Shown: in pieces, positions 6,846 through 14,400 of the stretch
Layout of the letters: each line of letters begins with the position of its first letter
How positions within the stretch are numbered: position 1 is the first letter of the stretch
Source: Candidatus Rifleibacteriota bacterium
GTDB taxonomy: Bacteria > UBP17 > UBA6191 > JACPRK01
Assembly: GCA_016213865.1 (NCBI GenBank)
Contig: JACQZL010000406.1
Location: 1 to 16,865 of the forward strand
Direction: 5' to 3'
Length of the DNA stretch: 16,865 bases
The notes under the pieces: generated by a model
Database searches by the model: none
What the model saw: only the letters and a program-made list of their open reading frames with translations
Told to the model about the DNA's origin: nothing
Program-made: the position numbers and the translations under genes

Positions 6846-7451
6846 ATGAAAAGCGCGTTTGTCTGCCTCTTTGCGGCCCTGATGTCGGCCGCGCCCGTTT
6901 CCGCCGCCCTGTCGCTGTCGGTCACGTCCGATCGCGAGGCCAAGGTCTATCTGGGAGACACCTACCTCGGCCTGACGCCGCTGACCGTCTCGGCCATTGC
7001 CCCCGGGACCTTTGCCTTGAGAGTGGAAAGCGTCGACACCGGGGAAGTGAAGACCTTCAATCTCGTCTCGACCCACGTGGCCGACACTCAGAAGTCGATC
7101 GAGGTCCGCTTCAACCCCGTCGTTCAGGCCGAGCCGCCGCGTCCCAGCCCACCGGTGCGCGTCTACCGGGAGCGGGCCTATGTCCCTTCACCCACGTACT
7201 ACCCATCGGTCTGCTATCCGAGCCATGCGGCGCCCAGCTACTACGGGTACTCGCGCGGCGTTCCGGTCCACGGAGGCTACGACCCGTACTGCGGGCGCAA
7301 CCGCAGCCTCAACCGCTTCCGGAACGTCCTTCTGGGCGCGGGACTGGCCAACGAGGTCTTCAACCGGGGGCGCAGCCGCGGCGACCTCCGCCGCGGCATC
7401 CTCGGCGCGACCCTGTTCTCGGAGCTCGTGCGCGGCGGCCGCGGATGGTGA
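6846..7451 (+). CDS. Secreted PEGA-domain protein
   Basis: This 201-residue exported protein of unknown function has a signal peptide at 1-20 (cleavage after VSA; a signal peptidase I site, no lipobox). A PEGA-type beta domain follows (about 24-90), with the characteristic core VYLGDTYLGLTPLTVSAI and a following G-x-F-x-L-R-V-E strand. A Pro/Tyr/Ser-rich linker (about 95-147, many YY and SP pairs) precedes a C-terminal part with two similar Gly-containing helices: RNVLLGAGLANEVFNRG (159-175) and RGILGATLFSELVRGG (183-198). This internal duplication resembles short membrane-inserting Gly-zipper segments. PEGA domains are common at bacterial cell surfaces and often accompany Ser/Thr kinases in the same genomes. 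The gene stands alone, divergent from acpS. Confidence 0.82.
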   Translation: MKSAFVCLFAALMSAAPVSAALSLSVTSDREAKVYLGDTYLGLTPLTVSAIAPGTFALRVESVDTGEVKTFNLVSTHVADTQKSIEVRFNPVVQAEPPRPSPPVRVYRERAYVPSPTYYPSVCYPSHAAPSYYGYSRGVPVHGGYDPYCGRNRSLNRFRNVLLGAGLANEVFNRGRSRGDLRRGILGATLFSELVRGGRGW

Positions 7452-7469
7452 CTGCCGGACGGCGCTCGA

Positions 7470-7751
7470 ACCACGAAGGCCCGAAGTCACGAAGGGCAGC
7501 GCGAAGAAAAGCCCGATCGATAGCAGCTCCGGGTGTCGTCCCTCGCGGCTTCGGGTCTTGGGAGCGACGCGAAGAAGTGGAAAGCCGCATGACTGCGATA
7601 GGCAACCGGGAGCGGTAGCGCGGGGGCTTGTCCCCCGCTTGTATCGAGTCGCCGCTCTACGGGCGGCGGACAAGCCGCCGCGCTACAGACTCGAAACCCT
7701 ACCGGCAGTCGTTTTCCCATGGGCTAGTGTCGCTCCCCAGGTCTTCGTGGT
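7470..7751. repeat. Nested (three-layer) inverted-repeat element
   Basis: Outer pair: ACCACGAAG (7470-7478) with CTTCGTGGT (7743-7751), perfect; the left arm continues with two more CGAAG units. Middle pair: GGGAGCGACGC (7560-7570) with GTGTCGCTCCC (7727-7737), one mismatch. Inner palindrome: 7615-7686. The CACGAAG-type outer end is a commonly seen intergenic repeat. Nesting suggests insertion of one element into another, or a MITE with layered arms. No open frame inside suggests a transposase. Confidence 0.7.
7615..7686. repeat. Inner palindrome with two hairpins
   Basis: The ends GTAGCGCGG (7615-7623) and CCGCGCTAC (7678-7686) are perfectly complementary. Just inside each lies a self-complementary unit around CTTG or CAAG (CGGGGGCTTGTCCCCCG on the left, CGGCGGACAAGCCGCCG on the right). 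It is a REP-like twin hairpin, structurally analogous to 181-250 but of different sequence. Confidence 0.8.
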
Positions 7752-7789
7752 GAGGTCTCCGTCGCCCGGATCTGGTGTAAGCTGGACGA

Positions 7790-8476
7790 GTGGTCTTCCG
7801 CTGGATGCTGGTGCTCCTGGCCTGGGCTGTCCTTCACGGCCCCGCGGAGGCCATCGAGGTTCGGGAGACTCCCAGGCGCAGCTCCCCCGCAACGGCCGTC
7901 GCGACGGGGCTGGTGGTCGTCAACATCCGGGCCGCCGACTCCAGCGACGTTCGGACAGCCGTTCTGACGCTGACCGGGAGTGACGGCAAGCGCCAGCAGT
8001 TCCTGTGGCCCTGCCGCATCGTGCGGTGGGTCGGTGACTACGAGTTGCGGGTGACGCACGGCGAGCGGCTCCTGCGCCACTCGGTGCACGTCGGGGCGGG
8101 ACGGACCGTGCAGCTCGACTTGGTGCTGCCCGCGGCCGAAGACCCGTGTCGCGTCGAGAGGTCGTTGCACCTCCCTGCCGGCAGCCGCGTCACGTTGCCG
8201 ATCCCTTGCGCGGGACGCAGCTATCGCCTGTCCGTGAAAGCCTCGTCGGCAATCGACGTCTTCGTGACCACCGCGGCCCAGATCCGCGCCGGTCGCCTGG
8301 CCGACTTCAAGCCGCGGGCCGCAGCCTCCGGGGTCCGCGACGTCCGTCTGGTCTTCGCGGTCCCGGACCGCGCCGAGCAGATCGTCGTCCTGGACAACAG
8401 CCGTTTCCCGGGCGATCGAGACGAAGGCGGCTTCGTGGACGCCACGGTGACCCTGAAGCTCGAGTCCGAGAGGTGA
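7790..8476 (+). CDS. Secreted beta-rich protein of unknown function
   Basis: This 228-residue protein has a signal peptide at 1-21 (hydrophobic 6-15, cleavage after AEA). GTG at 7790 is chosen over ATG at 7805 because only the longer form keeps a positive charge (R4) before the hydrophobic core; neither has a strong Shine-Dalgarno. Two beta-sandwich-like halves are visible: about 40-113, ending in a PEGA-like GDYELRVTHG...RTVQLDLVLP pattern, and about 125-225, with SYRLSVKASSAIDVFV and an IVVLDNSRFPGD strand-turn. The latter resembles domains that follow signal peptides in bacterial surface proteins. Cysteines 75, 120 and 140 could form a disulfide. There is no membrane anchor or catalytic motif. 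Possibly an adhesin-like or envelope-binding protein; the function is not known. Confidence 0.72.
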   Translation: MVFRWMLVLLAWAVLHGPAEAIEVRETPRRSSPATAVATGLVVVNIRAADSSDVRTAVLTLTGSDGKRQQFLWPCRIVRWVGDYELRVTHGERLLRHSVHVGAGRTVQLDLVLPAAEDPCRVERSLHLPAGSRVTLPIPCAGRSYRLSVKASSAIDVFVTTAAQIRAGRLADFKPRAAASGVRDVRLVFAVPDRAEQIVVLDNSRFPGDRDEGGFVDATVTLKLESER

Positions 8477-8478
8477 CG

Positions 8479-8659
8479 GGGAGCGACGCCAACTCATGGG
8501 GATTCTCAAGTAAACACAGAGACTCAAAGGCACGGAGACACAGAGAAAAGTCTCATCAAATCAGCTCCTCTGTGGCTCTGTGCCTCCGTGTCTCTGTGTT
8601 GAATGATGACCTCTCGAGCCTCGTGGCGATGACGGCTCCCATTTCTCTGCGTCGCTCCC
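8479..8659. repeat. Nested inverted-repeat element (outer GGGAGCGACGC arms)
   Basis: The outer arms GGGAGCGACGC (8479-8489) and GCGTCGCTCCC (8649-8659) are perfect. Inside sits the CACAGAG-type palindrome at 8513-8600. The same arm motif brackets a different palindrome in the previous intergenic space (7560/7737), so the two intergenic regions share a repeat design. The left arm starts 2 bases after the stop codon of the upstream gene. The remaining bases up to 8720 show nothing recognisable. Confidence 0.75.
8513..8600. repeat. CACAGAG-type long palindrome
   Basis: The left half begins AACACAGAGACTC and continues CACGGAGACACAGAG; the right half ends CTCCGTGTCTCTGTGTT. The arms are roughly 30 bp and nearly complementary around a short centre (about 8546-8568). 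The same kind of sequence is a common non-autonomous intergenic repeat in many environmental bacteria. Confidence 0.8.
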
Positions 8660-8720
8660 GAGATGACGAGGAGGGGCGACGGTCGCGGGTCGACCACGCT
8701 ATCCTGTCGCCGTGGTCCCC

Positions 8721-10130
8721 ATGACCGCCCCGCCCGTCTCCGGCCCCGATCGAACCCTGCGCCTGCTGCTCCTCGGCTTCGCCGGCGCCTCGCTGGCGTT
8801 CGTGCCCTCGTGGTTCCGCATCCTCGACGGGACCTGGCCAGCCTGGTGTTTAGCGGTGCACTCGCTCGCGTTGACGGCCCTGGCCATGCGGATGGGCCAG
8901 GGAGGCGGGCCCCCTGCGCGTGCGGTTGTTGCGCTCTGCCTCTTTGCAGCAGTCGTCCCGAGTGTCTTCCTGATCGGGATGCGAGCTGCGACCTTGCCGT
9001 GGCAGTACGTCCACGACAGCGCGGTCCAGACCGAGGAGGCGATGGCCTTCTTGCTGGCGGGACGCAACCCGTACGTCGAGTCGTACGCGTCGACGCCGAT
9101 GGCGCGGGTGCCGTTTTTCGGCGGCAAGAACCCCGCTCTCGAGCACGTCGTCTACTACCCGGGCTCCTTCCTGGTGCCGTTGCCGGTCTTTGGCGTGTGC
9201 CGGCTGGCCACCGGACGTTACGACCACAGGCTGTTCCTGCTGCTGGCCTACGGCGCGATGCTGTTGGGTGCCTGGCGTGCAGCTCCCGAATGCTGGAAGC
9301 GTCACGTGCTGGTCGCAGTGGGGCTCAATCCGGCGTTTCTCTTCTACCTCATTCAAGGTGCCAACGACTCGGCCGTGACGGGCCTGCTCTTTCTCGCCTT
9401 CGCGCTGGTCTGCAAGGGACCCGGGGCCAGTCGGTCCTGCGGTGGATCGGACCTCTCGACTTGGGGCTCGGGGCTTGGGGCTTGCGAAGGACCTGAGGCT
9501 GGAGACCACGCGCCCCGCCCGGAGGAGTCGAGTGCGCGACCTCCCTCCGCGTCCAAGCCGGAGCTTGGGCTTTCGACTCCCGACTCCCGGCTCTGCCCCC
9601 TGGCCTCGCTACTCCTGGCAGCGGCGCTCGTCGGCGTGGCTTGCAGCGTCAAGCAGACCGCGTGGTTCTTCGCCGTCCTGTTCGTGGCCGACGTGGCGGG
9701 CCGCGCGGGCTATCGTCGAGGGGGCTTGGTGCTGGGGGCCGTGTTCGCGGCCGGCGCGGCGTTGACCCTGCCCTTCGTGCTCTGGGACCCCGGCGCGTTT
9801 CTGGACGACACCTACGCTTATCTGGCGGGCACCGCCAAGGAGAGTTACCCGGCCGCGGGGCTCTCGGTGGCCAGTCTGGTCGAGGGCCTGGGCCTGGCGC
9901 GGCCTGCCCCACGGTGGCTCTTTTCGGCCCTGCAACTCGGGCTGGTTCTGCCGGCGCTGCTGGCTGCCGCGTGGTTCCAGTGGTGCCGGCCCGGTCCGGC
10001 TGGCCTCGCGTTTCGCTACAGCCTGGTCGTCACCGCCTCGTTCGTCTGCGCTCGCTACTTCAACGCCAGCCACTTGGCCTACGTCAGCCTCTTCTTCGTG
10101 GCGTCCTGGTTCCTGGACGCCGACTCATAG
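8721..10130 (+). CDS. GT-C-type integral membrane glycosyltransferase, GT87/DUF2029-like
   Basis: This 469-residue polytopic protein has about 11-12 hydrophobic segments. It resembles prenyl-phosphate-dependent sugar transferases of the GT87/DUF2029 group: an acidic external loop after the third helix (HDSAVQTEEAMAFLLAGRNP, D99, E105, E106), the motif YYPGSFLVPLP (145-155), GLNPAFLFYLIQGANDSAV (201-219) and, after an insertion, GVACSVKQTAWF (305-316). Donor and acceptor are unknown. Residues about 232-293 form a Gly/Pro/Ser-rich cytoplasmic loop encoded by low-complexity repeat DNA, where related proteins have only a short basic linker. ATG at 8721 is used; GTG at 8712 is an equal alternative. 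Neither has a clear Shine-Dalgarno. The small HEAT-like gene follows after 70 bp and may be cotranscribed. Confidence 0.75.
   Translation: MTAPPVSGPDRTLRLLLLGFAGASLAFVPSWFRILDGTWPAWCLAVHSLALTALAMRMGQGGGPPARAVVALCLFAAVVPSVFLIGMRAATLPWQYVHDSAVQTEEAMAFLLAGRNPYVESYASTPMARVPFFGGKNPALEHVVYYPGSFLVPLPVFGVCRLATGRYDHRLFLLLAYGAMLLGAWRAAPECWKRHVLVAVGLNPAFLFYLIQGANDSAVTGLLFLAFALVCKGPGASRSCGGSDLSTWGSGLGACEGPEAGDHAPRPEESSARPPSASKPELGLSTPDSRLCPLASLLLAAALVGVACSVKQTAWFFAVLFVADVAGRAGYRRGGLVLGAVFAAGAALTLPFVLWDPGAFLDDTYAYLAGTAKESYPAAGLSVASLVEGLGLARPAPRWLFSALQLGLVLPALLAAAWFQWCRPGPAGLAFRYSLVVTASFVCARYFNASHLAYVSLFFVASWFLDADS
9455..9592 (+). repeat. In-frame low-complexity repeat DNA within the GT-C gene
   Basis: The left block (9455-9486) is built of near-heptamers GGGGCTT/GGGGCTC. 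The right block (9561-9592) has GCTTGGGCTTT followed by two exact CGACTCC heptamers (9574-9580, 9581-9587). Between them is Pro/Arg/Ser-coding sequence. This style of heptameric DNA is normally intergenic. Here it stays in frame over roughly 9417-9599 and encodes the loop of about 60 residues between two membrane helices. Confidence 0.65.
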
Positions 10131-10200
10131 GGCCGGCGGGCCGCACCGATACTCATGACGAAAGGCGCGGATTCCGTCACCGTCCGTCCCCGCGAAGACC

Positions 10201-10605
10201 ATGGATCAGCTCGGCGTCGTCACCTCGGTACTCGTCCTCTCCACGCTCCTGATGTCCCTCGAAGACGTCCGGAAGTTCTGGCGACGCAAGTTCGGCAAGG
10301 CCCCCGAGCCCGCCGGCACCGCCGCGTCCGAGCAGATGACCGGCGCTGAAGCCGTCGGCCAGACGGACCTGGTTTCGGCCGTGATGGCCGACCTGGAGTC
10401 CGACGACGAGCGTCGCATCCAGAGGGCGCTTTCGATGGCCGACAAGCTGCCGCTCGAGAAGGCTGCCCCGCCGCTGATCCAGATGCTGCGCCACCCCAAG
10501 GACGAGGTCGGGGCGCGCGCCGCCCAGGCCCTCTTGCTGATGAACCACCCGTCGATCCTGGAGCCGCTGTACCTCTACTACAACGCCCGCGGCGCAAGGG
10601 CGTAG
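10201..10605 (+). CDS. Small membrane-anchored HEAT-like repeat protein
   Basis: This 134-residue protein has a hydrophobic N-terminal segment (about 5-20) with following basic residues (RKFWRRKFGK), consistent with an uncleaved anchor and a cytoplasmic remainder. A short Ala/Pro linker (34-55) leads to a helical region of about 56-128. This holds one to two HEAT/armadillo-like repeats: RALSMADKLPLEKAAPPLIQ, then LRHPKDEVGARAAQALLLMN. HEAT repeats act as protein-binding scaffolds; the partner is unknown. The ATG at 10201 is the natural start. It lies 70 bp after the GT-C gene on the same strand and converges with the prepilin gene (100-bp gap, 10606-10705, GC-rich with imperfect stems and no clear terminator). 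Confidence 0.7.
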   Translation: MDQLGVVTSVLVLSTLLMSLEDVRKFWRRKFGKAPEPAGTAASEQMTGAEAVGQTDLVSAVMADLESDDERRIQRALSMADKLPLEKAAPPLIQMLRHPKDEVGARAAQALLLMNHPSILEPLYLYYNARGARA

Positions 10606-10705
10606 GCGGGGGAGGCAGAAGCCGGGCCGACAGCGAGAGTAGCCCGGGCCAGTTGCCCAGGCCGGGAGCAGAAAGACCCGGAACCGTGGCGGCGCCGGTC
10701 CTCGC

Positions 10706-11371
10706 TCACCGGTGCAGAGTACTGGGCGTTCCGTCTGGCCCGGTCTGATCGCTGTTGCTCCAACTGTACCTGAGGCAAGCGACTCCGCGACGGTTGTTGT
10801 TCAGATAGAGAAGCGGCACGACGTCGCTGATCCACATGTACGTGAGGTCCGCGCGAATCGCGGCAACCTGGTAGCCCCCACGCTCCAACGCATGTTCGGG
10901 GCACATGAAGGTGTTCTCGTCGTGGACGCACCTGGCGACGTTCCGGGCGTCGTAGCGAGGGCGTCCGGGCACGAGTGCATCCGGAAGAGGCCCGAACTGG
11001 CCGACCTGATCGCCCCCGCCGTTGAAGGTGAGGGTGGCGCGGCTGTTCTTCGAGATGGCGACATTCTGCGCCTCCCAGACGCTCACGCCCTTGTTGACAC
11101 CCAGTTGATTGGACAGGCAAACCTGCTTGCGAGAGTTGGTCGCGAACTCGGTGTACTTCGAGACTCCCATCGTGGCCAGGGTACCGACAATCACGATCGT
11201 GACCAGGATTTCGATGAGGGTGAAGGCCCCCCTGCCAAACGGCCCGGGCCTTCGAGCCAGAGTCCACGCGCAGGGGGCCCGCCCCAGCCCAACCCTCCCC
11301 TTCCGGGGGCGGTCAGGGGAGGGGAAGATTCGGGCGGAGCCTCGGTGGTGAGCATCAAAGGGTCGGATCAT
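10706..11371 (-). CDS. Type IV prepilin / type II pseudopilin-like protein with unusually long leader
   Basis: This 221-residue protein carries the class III signal: basic GPFGRGA followed by FTLIEILVTIVIVGTLATMG (50-69), with cleavage expected after A49 so that E54 becomes Glu5 of the mature protein. The hydrophobic helix then runs into a polar stretch (YTEFATNSRKQVCLSN). The remainder (about 90-221) is a globular head with four Cys (85, 148, 157, 199), including TFMCPEH, which may pair or bind metal. The leader of 49 residues is long for the family (usually about 6-25) because residues about 15-33 are encoded by a palindromic repeat (11293-11323). The ATG at 11371 is supported by AGGAG 4 bases upstream, and no in-frame ATG or GTG lies closer. 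It sits 57 bp downstream of the Kelch/PKD gene and is possibly cotranscribed. Confidence 0.83.
   Translation of the reverse strand: MIRPFDAHHRGSARIFPSPDRPRKGRVGLGRAPCAWTLARRPGPFGRGAFTLIEILVTIVIVGTLATMGVSKYTEFATNSRKQVCLSNQLGVNKGVSVWEAQNVAISKNSRATLTFNGGGDQVGQFGPLPDALVPGRPRYDARNVARCVHDENTFMCPEHALERGGYQVAAIRADLTYMWISDVVPLLYLNNNRRGVACLRYSWSNSDQTGPDGTPSTLHR
11293..11323. repeat. Palindrome inside the prepilin leader
   Basis: CCCTCCCC (11293-11300) and GGGGAGGG (11316-11323) are perfect arms around 15 bases containing CCGGGGGCGG. The CCCTCCCC...GGGGAGGG type is a common intergenic repeat. Here it is translated on the minus strand as part of PSPDRPRKGRVGLG. Confidence 0.7.
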
Positions 11372-11375
11372 CTGG

Positions 11376-11380
11376 CTCCT
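11376..11380 (-). promoter_or_regulatory. Shine-Dalgarno supporting the long prepilin start
   Basis: AGGAG (minus strand, 11380-11376) is followed by four bases and then ATG at 11371. It supports the annotated start and hence the 49-residue leader. Confidence 0.65.
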
Positions 11381-11428
11381 GGTGCCTGCAGGCTGGGCAA
11401 AGACCGTTGGTCCTGTTCTCGAGGGTGT

Positions 11429-14400
11429 TTACGGAGACACGATCGTGACCACCACCGGCAGCCCCAGCGCCAGCAGCCGTTGGCCCGAGGAACTGTCCGC
11501 CCCGGCAACCGTGGCCCACACGTTCACGCTGCCCAGGGGCGTCGAGGGCGAGACCGTCACGGTGAACAGGAAAACCTGGCTCGTGCCGGCGGCCACGGTG
11601 GCGGTCGGTGGAGAGGCTGTCACCGTGAAGTTCGCTGCAGACGAGGAGAACGCCAGGGCCGCCTCGACCCCCGTCGCCGTGGCGCTCCCGGTATTCCGCA
11701 CGAGCAGGCTCACCGTGAAAGTCCTTCCCGGGGCCACCAAAGCGGACGACACCGTCAGCGCCGAGGCCGTCAAGGCCGCGCCGCCGGTGCCCGTGACGAC
11801 CTGACCCGAGGGCAGGCTCGCCGTGCGGCTGTCCGGAGAAACGACCAGGTACCCTCGAGTGGCGCTCACCGGCCGGGCTGTGGTCAAATTCGGAAGGTAG
11901 CAGTCGAACAGGCCCCGCTGGGTCTGGCCGGGCTCGATCATGGCCACGAAGGCCGCTCCGCCCACTGCCTGGCTCAACTCCTGAACGCTGTAGCCGTTCG
12001 GGACCCCGCAGGGGAGGCCGATGAGGTTGACGCCGGCCGAGAGAGGCCGGTCGGCCGCCTGGCGTGGCCAGGGGACCCCTTCCAGGGTGATCGTCCCCGC
12101 CTGGCGGACCGAGAGCACGTACCCATGGGCCGCCTGGACCTGCGGAGCCCCATCGGCGCCAAGGCCGCAGGTGTGGACCTTGAACCGGGACTTGCCGGAA
12201 GCAGATGCCTCCGTGGTCGCGACGAACGAGGAGTAGGTCACCCGGCAAAGGTCCTCGAGCGTGAAAACGCCCGACGGCGAGTAGGGTTGCAGAGGCAGCG
12301 ACACCAGGTTGAGGCCGGGGGTCAGGGTCAGGGTGAAGCTGCCCGCCGGGCTCGCTTCCACCGTCACGGACGCCTCGGCCGTGGCCTGGCCGTCCGACAC
12401 CGTCAGGGTGAGTACGCAGGTGCCCGCGACGGGCGGTACGAAGGACGGCTGCCGAGTCGTTGCGCCCTGGAGCGACACGTTGGCTCCGGAGGGTTGCAGG
12501 CCCACGCGCCAGGAGTAGGTCAGGGGATTTCCGTCCGGATCGATCGAGGCGCTGCCGTCGAGCGAGATCGTCCGTCCGACGAGGGCGTTGAGTGCCTGCC
12601 CGCAGGACGCGATTGGCGCGCGGTTCTGTCCGCCCGAGCCGGGCGAGTCAACGCGCAGCAACGCAAAGAGGGCCACGCACCTCGGGTCGCCGTCGCGCGT
12701 GGAGGTCCCCACGATCAGCGTCTTTCCGGCAGCCAGGTGGGCCCGGCCGTCAGGCTCCGAGGAGTCCGAGACAGTTCCATCGGCAGCCACGGTGAGCCGG
12801 CCGGTCTCTTGCCACGGCCCGTCCACGCTGTCGAAGCCGCTGCCCTCGAAGGTCCCGTCGGGCCCGATCCGGACCAGCCCGCGGCAGTACTGCGGCCCGA
12901 CCCAACCCTCCAGGCCCACATAGGCCCAAAGGCCGGCCAGGTCCGACTGGGAGTAGCTCGCGGCCTGCTTCGTGAGGACGCCCAGTTCCGCCACCGGGGA
13001 ACCGCCTTCCTCGGTGTTCATCGTGTAGAGGATCACGTCCTTGCCCGCCGACATCTTGAAGAGCGGGTTGTCTTCCTGGGTATTGGGGATGTTGACCGTG
13101 CCGTCCGAGGCGAGCGTCATCTGGCCCGAGTCGCTGTCCGTGTCCCCGGTGTTGTCGTAGAAGGACGCCGTGTAGGTGCCGCCGGCAGCGACCTGGATCG
13201 TGCCGCGGCTCCAGATGGCGAAGTTGCGGCCTGTCTCCAGCGAGTGAATTCGCCAGGTGCCAGTCAGGTCGCCTTGCGAGTACGACGCGGCGCGACGCGT
13301 CAGCCACATCATGTCGGCCGTGCCGCGCTGCCAGTCCTGCCAGTCCTGCCAGGTCTCCGAGAAGACTGCGAGGTTCTTGCTGGTGTCGAGCGCTCCCTCC
13401 ATCCCATCGCCGAAGACCACCGCGCCGGTGTCTCCGATGGTGAGCGTGCCTGAGATCGTGTCGGTCTCGCCATCACTTTCTATCTGGTTCCCCGAGAAGC
13501 TGCCGCTGGCGCTCACGGTGGCCGTTGCTCGCAACCACCAGGGCGCTCCGGGACCGCTGGCAATCGAGTGGGCGTCCCAGTTCCCGGTCATGTCGGCCTG
13601 GGTGTAGCCGCCAGAGCCGGTGGCCGTGACGGTCACCGAGGCGCGGTCGGTCCCTCCGTGCCCGTCCGAGACGGCCAACTGCAGCGTGTAGGCCCCGCGC
13701 CAGCTCGCCCGGAAGGTGGCGACCGAGGAGGTGGCGTCGGTCAGGGTGGCACTGGCCCCGGAGGGCTGCGCCAGGATCGCCCAAGAGTACGCGAGGCCGT
13801 CATTGTCCGGATCGAAGGAGCCGCGGCCGTCGAGCCGGACGGGCCAGCCGACGAGCGTCGTCAAGCCGGGCCCCGGGTTGGCCGTCGGCGGACGGTTGGC
13901 GGCCGCCCCCACGTTGACGGAGACGCCAGCGGTGGCGCAGGCCCCCGCCGAGTCGCAGACAGTCAGGCTGCAGACATAGGTGCCGGCCACCGGCGGGATG
14001 AAAGAGGGATTGGGGGAGTAGGCGTTGTCGAGCCACGCCGCCGATGGGCTCGACGTGATCGCCCAGTGGTAGGTGAGGGCGTTGCCATCGGGATCGGAGG
14101 ACTCGGTACCGTTGAGCACCACGCGCGTCCCGACGGCCGGGTCCGACGGGCCTCGCGCGACGGCCACTGGCGGGCGGTTCGCGGGAGGAGGGGGGAGGTT
14201 GATCGCGATGGCGTTTCCGAGAGTCGGCTGGGTCTGAAGCGCCAGGTTGTCGTCGACGTCGATCGCGGTGAACGTCAGGCTGTACGACCCGTTGTTCGCA
14301 AACGTCGGCGAGAACTGGCCGACGAAGACCGTGCCGCTGCTGCCCGGGCTGTCGGGCGACAGTTGCAGCGTCGCGGGCGGCGTGCCCGTGCCGGCGGTCT

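Larger units (their letters stand above)
7452..7789. other. Intergenic region occupied by a nested inverted-repeat element
   Basis: No credible gene is present; open frames here are arginine-rich and run through the palindromes. Nearly all of the region is taken up by the nested element at 7470-7751. The last 38 bases before the next gene contain no obvious promoter or strong ribosome binding site. Confidence 0.65.

Noticed and set aside
7470..8659. CRISPR array or insertion sequence
   Set aside because: Repeats are palindromes of different types with no regular spacing or spacers, and no transposase or Cas frame is present.
10692..10715. Hairpin at the prepilin stop codon as terminator
   Set aside because: The arms GCGCCGGT and ACCGGTGC pair only with a wobble and have no T-tract; too weak to call.
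10712..13453. Plus-strand open frame of 913 codons
   Set aside because: Antisense to the prepilin and the Kelch/PKD gene; Arg/Gly/His-rich without recognisable domains, whereas the minus strand shows clear repeats and a signal peptide.
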